Below the pieces are notes generated by a model, which saw only the letters and a program-made list of their open reading frames with translations, was not told the origin of the DNA and made no database searches. 64,000 bases of DNA from Lenzites betulinus (Eukaryota; Basidiomycota; Agaricomycetes; Polyporales; Polyporaceae), in NCBI GenBank assembly GCA_022264855.1, contig JABYQU010000072.1, forward strand, positions 1 to 64,000, read 5' to 3'. Below, piece after piece: positions 41,829 to 54,753 of the stretch (the stretch's first letter is position 1; each line of letters starts with the position of its first letter). The position numbers and the translations under genes are program-made.

Positions 41829-43287
41829 ATGAACTACGTTCAGGTCAGTTTTTCCATCGTTGTCCAGCATAATCTCATCCGCTGACTGTTCCCACAGCTA
41901 GAGAAGCTAGGTGCGTGATTGCGTTTGGCGGTATGCGCAGTTCACTGCTGATCACCGGAGAACAGGCGAGGGGACGTACGCCACGGTATACAAGGTACGT
42001 TTACACCCCAGTGGCCTCGCAACACATCGGAGTTGCTGACCCGTAAACGATAGGGCCGTTCACGAACCACGAATGAGATTGTTGCGCTCAAGGAGATCCA
42101 CCTCGATGCGGAAGAAGGCACCCCATCCACAGCCATCCGTGAGATCTCGCTCATGAAGGAGTTGAAGCACGTCAACATCGTCCGCCTCTACGATGTTATC
42201 CACACCGAGACGAAGCTCGTCCTTATTTTCGAGTTTTGCGAGCGGGATCTCAAGAAGTACATGGACGTCCATGGCGAGCGTGGAGCCCTCGATCCCATCA
42301 CAGTCCGGAGCTTCATGTACCAGCTTTTGAAGGGAACCGCCTTCTGCCACGAGAACAGAGTCCTGCACCGTGATCTCAAGCCTCAGAACTTGCTCATCAA
42401 CAGGAAAGGAGAGCTGAAACTGGGTGACTTTGGTTTGGCTCGCGCATTTGGTGTGCCAGTGAACACCTTCTCGAACGAGGTCCGTCTTACACGCTTTGTA
42501 ACCGGATATGATGAGTTGACCGGAAATCTAGGTCGTCACCCTTTGGTATCGTGCACCCGACGTCTTGATGGGCTCTAGGACATACAGCACTTCCATCGAC
42601 GTGTGGTCCTGTGGGTGTATCTTTGCGGAGATGATCTCCGGCGTCCCCCTCTTCCGTGGCCGCGACAATCAAGATCAACTCCTTCATATCATGCGGATCC
42701 TTGGCACGCCGGATGAGAGGACATTGCGTAAAATTGCCACTGAAGGGGTAAGCAATCTATATGCGCGCTCATTTCAATCCTGACGTCTGTGCCGCCCACA
42801 GCAAACAGAAGGACAGGCCCAAAAGCAGTACCCCAGGTACCCGAAGATTCCCTTCCAGCAAGTCGTGCCGAAGGCCTCTCCACAAGGTACGCTAGCCAAG
42901 CGAACATCTTCAGCAACACGCTAACGTTGTCCATCAGCTGTCGACCTACTCGAACGGCTGCTTCAATTCGACCCCTCCAAGCGCATCTCAGCGGCTGAGG
43001 CGCTCACCCATCCCTACTTCACCACGAACCCCGTCTACAACCCACCCGTGAACATGTTCAACGCCCCCCTCACCAACCCGAACTACGCCTACGCGCAGGC
43101 ACAGCAGCAGCTCCAGGGTCCGCAGCCACCCCAGCAAATGCCACACCCGCAGATGTACGGCGCGGTCGGCGCGACGCAGCTCATGCTCACGCAGCCACAA
43201 ATACCTGGCGGGCCATACGGGGTGCCGTTCACCCAACAGCAGTACCAAGCTGCCCAGCGGGGCGGCCAACAGCCCATGCAACAGTAG
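41829..43287 (+). CDS. PHO85: Pho85-type cyclin-dependent kinase
   Basis: A Ser/Thr kinase of the Pho85/PhoA group, linked to phosphate and nutrient signalling. It begins with tiny exons (41829-41843 MNYVQ; 41898-41910 LEKL; then [10 protein letters not shown], the ATP loop). Motifs are [20 protein letters not shown] then [10 protein letters not shown] (PSTAIRE helix with catalytic Lys and Glu), [67 protein letters not shown] and [18 protein letters not shown] Gln/Pro-rich tail ([16 protein letters not shown]) ends at 43287, a common basidiomycete extension. All catalytic residues are present. The intron after NEV falls before VTLWYR. Confidence 0.92.
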
Positions 43288-43634
43288 AACCGTGAAGGTA
43301 CGGTCTTGTATGATTACGATGAACCGGCTGTTCCCAGTTTCCCTATGTATTCTCATCGATCGGGACAGTTCTGTGTATCTTCCGCCGACGTCTGTGTCCT
43401 GATCCTGTCAGATCCTCTCTCGTAATATTGTGTTATCGTCATGTCATTAGATTTGTCTAGTATTGTACTGTGACTCTAGGGCCCGGAGTTGTAATATTCG
43501 CATAGCACGGTCGATGGGAATCATGTAGTCATACTCTCCCATTAGCCTGGTATCCAAGCACACACTGGAAGTAAAACATGAATGGTATTGTCAAGAGCTC
43601 GGCTTTTTTTATGGGAAGTTGTTCACAGTCTCCT

Positions 43635-44128
43635 TCAACTTTCAGCAACCTTCTCTGACAATCCATCGACGTCGTTCACTTTCAAGTGGCTGACCGCCGC
43701 TGTCACCGCGTTCATACTATCGTCCACGTCTCCGGATATTTCGCGCAAGGGAGCACGGCTATCCTGAGGCTCGGATGTCTGGGGAATAATACTGCCAGTG
43801 GTGGGCGGACAACTTGTCAAACGCTGGCCACACGGTGACTACGGATGCTGTAAAAATACCTTGCCACTATACGGAGAACATCCTCCCTCATGTCTTCTAC
43901 CATATCCCAGTACACCGTCTCACGTTGGAGATCTTCAAGAGTGCGGAGCTTGTGAGCGCGGGCACCATTCACAATCCGTAGGATTATGTCGTCGGGCATC
44001 ACCAATGCGGCCCCGAGGTTGTAGAGAAGAGCGCGGCCATACAAAGCTCTCATTTTCTCGCGCCGGAGGTCGTCCAGCGCAAGCTGTAGTTTGATGAAGA
44101 CGTCGACTTTCGGGTCGACCTGCGTCAT
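43635..44128 (-). CDS. Unrecognised small protein
   Basis: Starts MTQVDPKVDVFIKLQLALDD and continues LRREKMRALYGRALLYNLG, PDDIILRIVNGARAHKLRTL and RETVYWDMVEDMREDVLRIV. A 50-base intron follows, then a second exon PPTTGSIIPQTSEPQDSRAP ending at 43635. The helical first exon looks like genuine coding sequence and vaguely recalls C-terminal tails of fungal DNA-binding or helicase proteins, but I cannot assign it. It may be the end of a larger or decayed gene. Confidence 0.4.
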
Positions 44129-44872
44129 CGCCGACAGCGCGAAACGATCAAGGAGGACAAGGGGGGACGAGGAGCACGTAGTCCGGGGTGTGACTTGTTG
44201 ACGACGCGCCAGAGTCAGCTGCAACAACTGGCAGAAGGAGAAGGGCCAGACGTAATATTAATGTTATGAGAACGTGAGTCTTGAGTCGAGTCTCGCTTAC
44301 CCCAAACCGCCACAGCACTTCCCGCTTCGTTTCGGGAGATCGAGGAGACACATCCAGTGCGAAGTGGACCCACACAGCTCGTGGGACTGCCACAGCTCGC
44401 TTCGAGCGAGTGCGAAGCCTACAGGTTACCAGTTCTACGGCCCACAGCTGGTGGTGGAGCTTCAGGCAGCAGATTGATGTTACCCCAGCGGGGGGTCGCA
44501 TAGTCTATTTGATCGGTGGCCATGGAAGCTTCGCGGAAGTATTGGGCGGTGGCGCATGCTCAGCCGACGCGGAGCCCGAGACTGAGCTGGGTTGAGGAAG
44601 AACAAAGGCCGATTGGAACTGCGTCTGAAAAAGTGGTATCATTATGGTACAGAAACGGGACAGGTAAGTACATTATAATACAGAGTCTTCATCATTACCA
44701 GCTACGTCGGCGTCGGGCAGGTCATTCAACGGTATACAGTACACAGTACACAGGGCACATTAGAGCACATCGGGGAGAGGCGGATCATCGGAGTACTTGA
44801 AGAGCGTAAGGGTGTCCGCGCGGATGGTGAGATGGGGCGGGGAACGGGAAGAGCGGCGTGGGATGGCGGAAT

Positions 44873-45330
44873 TCAAGGGCGCGACCAGCCCGCCTTCGCG
44901 CGCTGCCTGCGCGAGGGGCGGCCCCATGCGAGGTTGTCGTCGTCCATCATCTCCGCCTGATATGGTGGAGCATATGAGCGCACGCCCGTGAGATAAACGC
45001 GAGAGAGGTACTAACAGTGGAGTCCGTGCTCGCGGAGGAGCTGAAGCTCGGAGAGAACGAGGTGCGTCGCGCGTCGCGAACGGATGGCTACAGGGTACAC
45101 ACAATGGTGAGCATCCAGAAAGTGGCGCGACGAGGCGGACGAGACTTACAAGGGAGATCACGTAGCTCGCGGAGGATGCATAGGAGTCGACGGAGGCACG
45201 CCTGTCGGTGGAGCCTCGAGTGGAGCGCTGCAAATGAAAGGGCTTAGATTGACTAGGCGGAGATGCAAAAGGAGGGGATACGCACGCTGGAGCTGCGGAC
45301 GGGGAAGAACTTCGCGAAGAGCGGGGTCAT
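44873..45330 (-). CDS. Small Ser-rich protein with C-terminal DDDN-LAWG motif (paralog A)
   Basis: Four exons with phase-0 introns: MTPLFAKFFPVRSSS; RSTRGSTDRRASVDSYASSA then SYVISL; PSVRDARRTSFSPSFSSSAS then TDST; AEMMDDDNLAWGRPSRRQRA then KAGWSRP. About 92 residues, no signal peptide. The exon pattern and C-terminal acidic motif followed by basic residues match two other genes in this window (48027-48571 and 59278-59706). Function unknown. The phase-0 joins and shared motif argue for a real gene despite its size. Confidence 0.6.
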
Positions 45331-48026
45331 TGTGTTTGAGTGAAGCGGTTGAGTGGGAGGGTGATCAACACCGAGAGGACAGGGGTGTGGGTAGTGCGTG
45401 GGTTGGTGAGACAAAGATGACTTTTGGAGGCACGCTCGAGAGGAACTGTGCTTGCGATGTAGGTTGCAGAGAGGAGGTATGGGAGCGGGGATGAGAGGAC
45501 GAGGGCAGGCGGGCTTAAATGCAGTCTGTGGAACGAGGGAAGATCAGCTCCACCCGCGCGCTCTTTATACTACGCCCCCGCAGCGGGGCGCGTGCACCTC
45601 CTGTGGACGGTCAGTCTCCATACGGACAGCCGCATTACTCGCGCATCATGCAACGCCGGGCGTGCACCAGGAACAGACTGGGACGGATCTCCATCTGCCC
45701 GCGGTGGCGACGGCTCAGCGCCGACTAGGACCGACGACTGACTGCCTGACATCTGTGCACGGTACCCGTTCGCGTAACGCGGGCACGGGTGGGCCGGCAC
45801 CACACCATACCGGCGGTCATCCTGGCCTGACAGCGTCCGCTGCGGAGGGCGCAAGACAAATGGGAGTGTGGGGCAGGTGACCCGGTCATCATCGCAGTAA
45901 TGTCGTGCGGGGGAGAGGCTGACAGTGCGGGGCAGCGCGCGGGGGTGCCCGATGACGGAGAATGCAGTGTTGTGCGTGACCCACTGCGCAGGAAAAAACT
46001 GTTGGAAAACAGGCACGTCCGGGATTCTATCATCATAGCCTCCGCCACCTTTGGACGGTGTATTCCCAGCGCGCACTACGCACCGGTTATCCGAGAGTTC
46101 GCGGATCGGTCAGACCCGCTGCTAGCGCGGGGACGCGAGCTCGTGACCGCATTAGTATATGTTAACCGCCGCGAAGGCGCGCACACGGGACTTTTTGAAG
46201 CGTTTGTCAGGTTTCCCGAAGTCACGTACGCGCTAGACACGCTGGGTAAGCGCAAGGTAGGCGCAACGGAGGTAAGGAGCGGAATTCGGCCTTACGAGGG
46301 AACGTGGGCGGAGGCCGAAAGTGCATTTGCGCGTTTAGGCTCGGCGAGACTCGCTGTCGGAGGATGTTGGAAGTAGGAACATAGGACGGAATCCATGTGT
46401 GCGGCCGCCGTGTGATAATGGTTCTGGGTCCTAAATGACGTCGTGTCCCATATGAGCCAAGCAGGAACGCGGAAAAGAACCTTCGCGTCGCGAAGGTTGG
46501 AAACAGACTAAGTGAGAAGAAAGTCTCAAACAGGGCAAATCATAGGTTGAAAGACACGAGCCAGACTTTGGAGTGCAGTAGGCTCACCGCATGGAAGCGA
46601 AACGCACGGAAGGCCAGCCAAAGCTAGAGAACTCGAGGCCTCACGCGATGATCCCGTTTGTTACGACACTCTTCGACTGAAGCCGGCGCGCGAATGTTCT
46701 GCACATCCGGACACTATCCCGGCAGAACAGTGACGTTACTGTCCTCATCTTCGCGACCTTGACGGCAAACACAACGTGGGAGTCGTCATCAGGACGACCG
46801 TACGCGGTCACAACGCCGCAGAAGGAGGTGCACATGCTGCTCAGGATCTCGAGCAGTCCAAGGCCGCCGGCCATGTTCTTGAAGTCTTCGTCGGTGTCTC
46901 GGCCAGGGGTGCAAGCGACTGCCAGTGATTCTGGTGAGATCCCCGTCCGTGCTTTCAGGTGGAACAAACGCAGCGAGTCGGCCTAGCCTCAAAGAAATCT
47001 TGTGGACTTGTCCTCCGAACAGAATATTTCCATGTCATCAAGAATCGCGTGGTCTGTGATGTGTGCTCAGTACTGATACGACCTACGAGCCCAGATTAGA
47101 AATACGCTTACATGAGTAGTCATAGCTGGCATTCCGCCCATGTCACGTACATCTGTCTTTCCCTGGGTGTTGCAGCGTGCGCAGTCAAGACAGGCGTAGC
47201 GAAAAGCCGAAAGATAGCACCCGGCTGCGCAAACAAGCCCCGAGTTCTCCACCACACGGGAGACAATGGAAGGCAATGCATGGAAGGTAAGCAAGAGGAC
47301 CGAGAGGCATCTCGATTCGCGTGTTATCGCGGGTCGGGCCAATTTGGCTCGTCACGGGGCCATGGGAGTCTTCGTGTTCTTGCGGACACGACCGTCGCGC
47401 GATGCCCCGCACCGTCGTCGCACGGCAATCGTAAGTGATCCACCACAGAATTGCGTGGGGCGCATACATTGCCCCGGAATGATGACATGTCATAGTACCG
47501 GGAACGACACCGCGGAGCAGGGTGGCCTTTGCTTGCATCGGGGTCGGGGCGAGCAACGCCCTGGGACCAGCAGAAGCGGCACGTCGCGTCGTGGGATTCG
47601 TGACCCAGCGTTCACAGCACCTACTCCGTGCGCAGCCGCATTCGGGGCGGACGACCTTGGCTTCGGTAGCATTCGGTGTCGGCATCAGAGGTGGGCCGGG
47701 CGAAGATAGCGAGTGAAAGAAGACACCCCACCGGCTGCACGAAAACTCGTTTTGCGGCGGTGTCCTGCGGAGTAAATCCGTAGTCGCCCGTGTGGAATGC
47801 GTTCGGTTTCCGAGGTACTGGTCCCGGGGGATGTGCTTATAATAAGCCATGTCAAACGGCAGTCCTTCAACCCATCCCATCGCACTCACTCGTCACCGCA
47901 CATCCCTTCTACCCAACGCTTTTCTTGCCATGCACGCGTCTAACAACGCCCAGTCCTGGGAGCCCAGTGTTAGTCTATGTGTTGTCTGCGATGACCCGAT
48001 GACTTACCAAACTCCATGCTCAGAAC
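45331..48026. other. Stretch without a supported gene
   Basis: Several open frames exist but none has convincing coding character. A minus-strand segment at about 46990-46700 (EDFKNMAGGLGLLEILSSMC, GRPDDDSHVVFAVKV) reads like a protein fragment, but I cannot place it in a gene. Confidence 0.5.
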
Positions 48027-48571
48027 ATGCCGTCAGACGATCGCTCGTCGTCACGTCCGTCTGGAGTCAAGCGCCTCATCCAACGAATGGGGCTCTCCCC
48101 CTCGGATAACCAGGTAGGCGCAGGCAGACTAGGCCATGCCATACATCAGTTCACCCCATCGTTGTAGGGCGTATCACATCTTCAAGGCTCCTCCAGTTCG
48201 CGCAGCTCTGGGAGCCTCGCGAAGAGCTTCGCGTCGTCTGTAAGTACATCTGGCATCGCTTTAGTGAACAGACACGCTTACATGATAGTTCTCCGTAGTC
48301 TTCACCAACGCTCGATAGTGACCGGGGTGCATACCGACCAGCTGGGCTGTTCGCGCGCCTCTTGGAAGGTCGAACATCTGAAAATGAGCTGGTAAGCCTG
48401 CTGTGCTCGTCAAATTCAAATGTCTCTGGAAGATTCTCATCGCGTGCGCAGCCGGACATCGCGGATATGCTCGAGGACGACAATCTAGCATGGGGAGCGC
48501 TCCCACCCAAAGCATCCAAATCCCGCAGGCGCAGTCGGAAGGAGTCTCCGCAGCGCGCTAACCGGATGTGA
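48027..48571 (+). CDS. Small Ser-rich protein with C-terminal DDN-LAWG motif (paralog B)
   Basis: Exons join in phase 0: MPSDDRSSSRPSGVKRLIQR then MGLSPSDNQ; GVSHLQGSSSSRSSGSLAKS then FASS; SSPTLDSDRGAYRPAGLFAR then LLEGRTSENEL; PDIADMLEDDNLAWGALPPK then ASKSRRRSRKE..; stop at 48571. About 125 residues. The last exon carries the same acidic-AWG-basic signature as the genes at 44873-45330 and 59278-59706. The start at 48027 is chosen as the first ATG of the frame that splices through; exons further upstream cannot be excluded. Confidence 0.55.
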
Positions 48572-48986
48572 ATCGTTTCCCTCTTTTGAACATTAGTATG
48601 AATTTGAAGCCTCGATAACACCTTAGTACGATACCGTCGCCCAGGCATCTGTAGTCACCGTGTATCTCTCACCCAAGTACGCCGCGTTTACCTTATAATG
48701 AGCAGGAACAAACTTTCCACATCCACGGAAACGTCTGTACCCATGAAAGAGGGCGTTTTGTCGCAGACACCGCAACTTCTATACAGAAATCCGGCGGTGA
48801 GCAAGGACAGATGCGAATGGTGAGAGCGTACATACCATATGTGGGCCTTCCATGTCTTGGCACGCATCCCCAGGCCAGTCTCATCATGCCGATGCATACA
48901 CTGGGTGGAAAGCGCAGTACACGAGGCCGAGACTATAAGTACAGATTCTTCCACCATAGACACAAGTTGGCCAAATCGTATCCGAT

Positions 48987-50983
48987 TCAAAGCTTCGCCC
49001 GCTCCAAGATGTACGGCGAATTCTTGCGTGCCTTTACCTTGTCCACATCCGCACGGGTGACGGGGCGGCACTCATATGCATGGTTGTACCCAAGCCTTCG
49101 AGGTCCGCAGCATCAGCCTTCACACCTCGGGATTTACGAGGGTTCTAGAACTCACCGCTTGCGACCATCCTCGCCGCCTTCTTTGAAGAACTCTGGGCGG
49201 CGCAGCAGACTACACACGACCGCACCGCCAAGGCCGATGTTGTGAACCATCCCGTACTTGCCGCGCTTGTCGGGAACATCGAACAGTCCAGGTGCCTGCA
49301 TAGGGCCGGCCCCTGAGAGTCTTTGTCAGTGTGCCATATGCAAGTGAGATCGGCGTTTCCCCACATTGACGCAGTTGCACTGTGATGGTCTTATCAATAG
49401 GACGAACGCACGGCGTAGGAATGTCAATACTCACTGATGATATAGAAGTGCATACCCAGTCCGGTGGCGCCCAGAGGGTGGCCCTTAGCCTCCAGGCCTC
49501 CACTGGGATTGACAACGTATTTCCCACCGTACTATATACTTGTCAGGCACAGACTCTCAGATGTCTATGAAAGGATCGCCCACCGTGTTGTCGCCTCGTT
49601 CAACCATCTTGTGAGCCTGCCCAGGCTCACAGAGTCCGAGCGCATCGTAGGTGATAAGCTACCCAGTTCCATGTGTAAGAAACGTCTTGTGAAGTATTAC
49701 TGATAGAGCCGTACCTCGTTGGCCGCGAAGCAGTCGTGCAGCTCTACTACGCCGACTTGATCGCGCCCTTCACGTCCCTGCAGACCGGCTTCGGCAAAGA
49801 CATGATCGGCCGCGCTCTTGGACATACTGAAGCCAATAACCTCTATCGCACTCTTGCTCTCAAAGGTGGTTGGTTCGTCGGTGGTGAGCGCAATTGCCAC
49901 TATTTCGATTGCTTGGTTCTCTAGGCCGTGCTTGTGGACGAAATCTTCCGATGCGATGATGCAACAAGCAGCGCCGTCCTACTAAACATGAGCTTATGCA
50001 GACTTCATGTATGGATAACGACTCGCAGAAGTGGGACTGCACATATATTTAGTCAGTTGTTTGTTGATCATCGGGGCGGCGAGCACTTGTTCGACGCTCC
50101 ATCCGTCGCGGAACTGCGAGTACGGGTTGTTCACAGAGTGTTTGTGATTCTTAGACGCTAAGACGGATGCACATAGTCAGATGTTTCTTAACGAGACCCG
50201 ATGCGTACATCATACTTACCAATCTGTGCGAGGTGCTTGATATTGGCGCCATACTTGTCGAAGTATTCCTGCCCACCGTTAGCGAACATGCGTGGTGCCC
50301 CCGGACCGTGGTTCTTCCCAGCACTGAGACTGTCCTCAAGTTCAGCGGAAGCATCATTGAACGGCTTCGTAGGCGATTCTCTGTCAGGGTAAGCTGATCC
50401 CAGGCTGCCGCGCGCCATGCGCTCAAAGCCCAGAGCGAGTACACAGTCGGCAAGCCCACCCTTGATGAGCATGTTGGCATTGTACAGAGCGGTGCTCCCT
50501 GTCGAGCAGTTATTGTTCACATTGGTGATGGGAATCCCGGTCATTCCCAGCTGGTACAGCGCTCGCTACAGGCATAGTTAGAGCACACCTCGGACGAACA
50601 CCAAGAAACAGCTGACCTGTCCCGCCGTAGAGTCGCCGTAGCAAAAGCCTACAAAGGCTGCTTCCACCGCATCGTAGGTAATACCTGGTTGTCGCATACG
50701 GCTTAACAGCGAACCACATACTCAACTCGTTCGGTACATACCGGCATCGAGCAGGGCCTTGGTTCCTGCTTCGAGACCCATCTGAGAGGGCCCATGTCAA
50801 CATCAGGACCTTCTGCAGGATGTTTTTCGCAGTTACGCACCTCCTCGGTCGTTCGCAAACCGCGCGGCTGCGCAACCCAATGTGTCTGAGAAATCGGACA
50901 TAGCGTGAACACGCTGAGCATACCTTGCTGAACGCCGTACATCCAGCCCCTATGATGAACGTTCGTGCTCTTGTACGCGACAT
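48987..50983 (-). CDS. Peroxisomal SCP2-type thiolase (SCP-X thiolase domain)
   Basis: Starts [20 protein letters not shown]. Later blocks are [50 protein letters not shown] (nucleophilic Cys), [112 protein letters not shown] (active-site His) and [20 protein letters not shown]. It ends YILERAKL, where AKL is a peroxisomal type-1 targeting signal. The family cleaves 3-ketoacyl-CoA in peroxisomal beta-oxidation of branched or sterol-type chains. There is no C-terminal SCP2 lipid-transfer domain, only the thiolase part. The splice near 49985-50030 is not clean in frame. Confidence 0.85.
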
Positions 50984-52925
50984 GTTGTTGTCCACACTAC
51001 GAGTGGTATGACGGTGTTGTCAAAGCTTCTGTCCCAGGAGTCGCACACTAGCTAGTTAGACGCGAAGAGAGGAGTTCCGGAGGAGATGCCGATGAAAGAT
51101 CCCAGGCTTCATCTATTATGGGCAGAAGACCTCCCAGGGCCGGCTGTGACGTACCCTAGTATGCCGGAGGGTACATCTATGGCAAAACAGGTGAGTTGCA
51201 TTCGGGTGCTGAGGGCGCAATTCCCCAACAAACTTTCCCACCCGGTGGAAGACCAACCAGCCTGGAAACCGGGATGCAACATGGAGAAATAAAATGAAAT
51301 GATTAAATTCGGGTAAGGGTCGGCTGCTGGACTGTCGGCACGCCCAGGTCGTGTATAACAAGGTCATCGAACGCTGCAGTGCAACGCCCAAACGACGCCC
51401 AACCGCGGTGCAACATGGAGAAATAAAATGAAATAGTTGCATTCGGGTAAGGTCGGCTGCTGGACTGTCGGCACGCCCATGTCGAGCTCATCAAGGACCG
51501 CTGATAATACTGATAAATGCCTTCCCCCGGTGGCTCGGATTTTTTGGAATTTGGTCCGGACCTAAAATGAGCCCTCTGAGGCCGGTTTGGTCCGCGTTGC
51601 GCGGAAGGCATAGGTTCGGGGGGTCATTTGGTCCGCAACGGATGGGATGCCTACCCAAAATCGCAAATTTAGCTTCTCAGCGCAGTGTTTCAGCGTTTCG
51701 CGCTACGGGACTATTTGGAATGTTATATGAGGTTCCTAGGAGGCTTCTTGAACAGTTAGGTTTTCCTTGTTGACAAGTATAACAAACATGACGAGTTGTA
51801 GTTGTCCGATCGTACCTGCAGGCACTCGTCGCTACGTGGTCCGGGTGACCGGGTCGTGGAAGGTCTCGTGCGACCCCGGATGTCCGCCGGTGTTGAAGGC
51901 TTTCCCGGCCAAAATGGTCCATTTCCGCGGAGGCATACCTTCACTGCGTGTGGTCGGTCCCCGAGGTAAGGCATTTGCTGGGATTATCCGTGGTCCTGCT
52001 CATCATGTATGACAAGGTCATCAAGCGCTGCAGTGCGACGCCAAGACGACGCCCAAACAACGCCTAAAACACGAGAGCAGCTGACAGATGGTGAGGGTGA
52101 GAATATACTCAGAAAAGCAGGAGGAGCACGCTCATGGTGGCGGTCCGGATCTTAGGCGCTCGACAGCGCTTGACGTTCTTTCTCATCAACGCCACAACGC
52201 TCAGTGCGTCCCGGATTCCTCCGATATCTACCACAGCTCGGAAACTTCAACCTTCAACCTTCAGACCTTCAGGCCCGGATACATGGACTACTTATTGCTT
52301 AGACGCGCCGGGCAATCATAGGGGCTTTCTTTTTCTTTTGGAACATTGATCTGTTTGCAGTGTGCACCTTTGGCCGACGACAAGGGACTAGCAGGATGAC
52401 CGAAGCTCTGCAGCTCGTCTGCACTCAGACAGTCTCATATACCGGTGCTCGGTCTAGTACAGCCAAAGCTGAACCGCTCACAGGCTGCTGTACCGGGGTG
52501 AATCACTATGCGGGCTGTGGTAGCGGAAACGCATACGGCCATCGGCAGGCCTCCGAGTCCACGTGGGCCTGCATATCCGGCGCGCCAGGGCCGCCAAAGC
52601 AGTACATGTTCACTTCTGGCGTGGCGTTTGGGCTTTGAATCGGGTACGCATGGTCTCCATATTCACCACCGTCTCCATATTCACAGGCCATTCTCTGATC
52701 GTAGCTGTGTTGGCGCAGTCGCGGCGCATTGTGCAGCCTAGCCAAAGCACTTCATCACCAAAGGTTGATCCGTCTCCCGTGTCCGTCCATAGTGATTCAT
52801 GTGCCCCGCCTTTGGTATGGACGCATATAAAGTAGAGCGACCGATGAGATACTTTCCCCCAGGTCCTGCGGATCCCAACTCGTCGCTCACTTACCCTTCC
52901 CTTCCCCCTCATTCATTCTTTCGCC
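50984..52925. other. 1.9-kb stretch without a supported gene
   Basis: Contains the direct repeat pair described separately and a partial copy of CATCAAGCGCTGCAGTGCGA-type sequence (51363 and 52019). No coding frame looks genuine. Confidence 0.5.
51275..51482 (+). repeat. Direct repeat pair, about 73 bp
   Basis: 51275-51347 and 51409-51482 are near-identical (TGCAACATGGAGAAATAAAA through CTGGACTGTCGGCACGCCCA), 134 bp apart. Function unknown; possibly remnant of a mobile sequence. Confidence 0.8.
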
Positions 52926-54328
52926 ATGCGTTCAACAGCTGCGCTGTTTGCCGTCTCTTCTCTGGTTTCCTCTGCTCTGGGAGCGACGTACAGTCTCAAG
53001 GACACATTTGTCGGTCAGGACTTCCTCACGGGGTTCACGCACCAGGCGATCCCCGACCCCACCCATGGCCGAGTGTAAGCAGGGTTTCTTGATATCATAA
53101 ACCGATCATGTACTGACGAGATCGCATCCTTTGATTTTGTATAGTAATTACGTCGACCAACCGACCGCCCTTGCACAGAACCTGAGCTTCGCAACCGATG
53201 ATACGTTCATCATGCGCGCGGACTCTTTCAAAGTGGTCGACCCTTCCGCCCCCGGCCGGGACTCGGTCCGCATCCAGAGCAACAACCAGTACACGACACA
53301 CGTCTCCGTGTATGTTTCCGGGATCCCGATGTGTCGTGGCGCTGGTATTGATCAAGTGTTGCAGTTATGACATTAGGCACATGCCCCAGGGCTGTGGCAC
53401 CTGGCCCGCCGCTTGGGAGGTCGGCGACAACTGGCCAGCCCAGGGTGAGGTCGATATTGTACGTGTACTATTGGGTAACGCTACAGAAAGTTATTCATGT
53501 CCTTTCGCAGCTTGAGGGCACGAACGATATCGAGCCGAACCAGTCCACGCTGCACACCAGCGCCAACTGCGCGATGCCCGCAGGTCTGCAAGAGAATGGG
53601 TCGGTCTCCCTCCTGCGTACTCCCCCATCAGTCGCCGGCTGATCCGCCTGCGTTTAGAAACCAGGTTACTACCAACTGCGACGTTGCGGCAAACGGCAAC
53701 GCCGGATGCGGTGTGCAATCTACCGTCCCGAACAGCTACGGCAAGTCGTTCAACGGCGCGGGCGGTGGATTCTACGCAATGGAGCGTACCTCGACCTTCA
53801 TCAAGGTCTGGTTCTGGTCCCGAAACGACCCTACCGTACCAGCGGACGTCAAGACTGCCGGTGCAGCCGTGAACACAGATGCATGGGTGAGTCCCCTTCG
53901 CTACGCCACCGCGCCCACATTGGCGCGCTGTGCTGGCGCAGTTGGGCTTGGCAACATGTCTGATTTTGGACTTCGTGGCAGGGCACTCCCTCGGCGCTGT
54001 TCGTGAACGACCAGTGCGATATCAACGCGCACTTTGGCGCACACAATATCATCATCAACCTCACGTTCTGTAAGTGCCCGCGTCCTGATGGTGGCAAGGA
54101 ATGCATCACTTACGCCGCCGGACACTGGACAGGCGGAGATTGGGCTGGCATCCCCCAGTTCTTCAACACCCTCGGTGGTTGCCCCGGTAGCTGCGACGGT
54201 GCGTGCCCCTGATTATACGCTATTCCTCCTGGGGCTTATAGGAGCTTCTTCCAGACTTCGTTAACAACAACCCGAGCGCGTTCAACGACGCGTTCTGGGA
54301 CATCGCCGGTGTGCACGTTTACGAGTAG
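52926..54328 (+). CDS. Secreted GH16 family glucanase
   Basis: Signal peptide [20 protein letters not shown], then [37 protein letters not shown] substrate-cleft region, [16 protein letters not shown] and GEVDI spliced to [17 protein letters not shown], giving the GH16 catalytic ExDxxE arrangement. Downstream blocks are [20 protein letters not shown] and [20 protein letters not shown], ending VHVYE at 54328. About seven short introns. Family members hydrolyse beta-1,3(4)-glucans of fungal or plant walls; substrate here is inferred. Length matches single-domain fungal GH16 laminarinase-like proteins. It is convergent with the GH5 gene. Confidence 0.9.
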
Positions 54329-54753
54329 ATACGACAGACGACGCATCAAGGTGAGCGTGCGCGATCATTCTTCACTACCATCAGTGACAGCTGTACGAAC
54401 GTTAGTGCTGATCCGCTTCGCGACAGAAGCTGTATCCATATGAACGCAACACTTTGATGGAGGCGCGTGGCCTGTGTATCCGTAGTCCCCGACCCAATGC
54501 GCTGTATAGAAGTATAGACGGCTGGCCATCTGTCTGTTCTTTGTATGTTTCCGAAGTGCACGAATATATGGGAGCCTCGGGCCCGTCTTTGTGGGCGAAT
54601 TGGAAAACTGTGTGCCTACTAGAAGCAACTGTTCACGTTCCATAGTCAAAGACCCGGCTGTACACCGCAAGGATCATTTTCGGTCATCCGGTCGGGATAT
54701 AAATTAGTATCTGATTCAAACCATCCGGTGTGCGCATGACCATGGTCTAGATC

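Noticed and set aside
45900..46376. Plus-strand open frame of 158 residues
   Set aside because: No recognisable domain or codon pattern; likely chance in GC-rich DNA.
46641..46990. Minus-strand segment reading EDFKNMAGGLGLLEILSSMC..HVVFAVKV
   Set aside because: It looks partly protein-like but I could not find flanking exons, a start or a family, so it is not called as a gene.
47185..47889. A 234-residue minus-strand open frame
   Set aside because: Composition is random-like, with no conserved block, and it has no splice partners or neighbours that support it.
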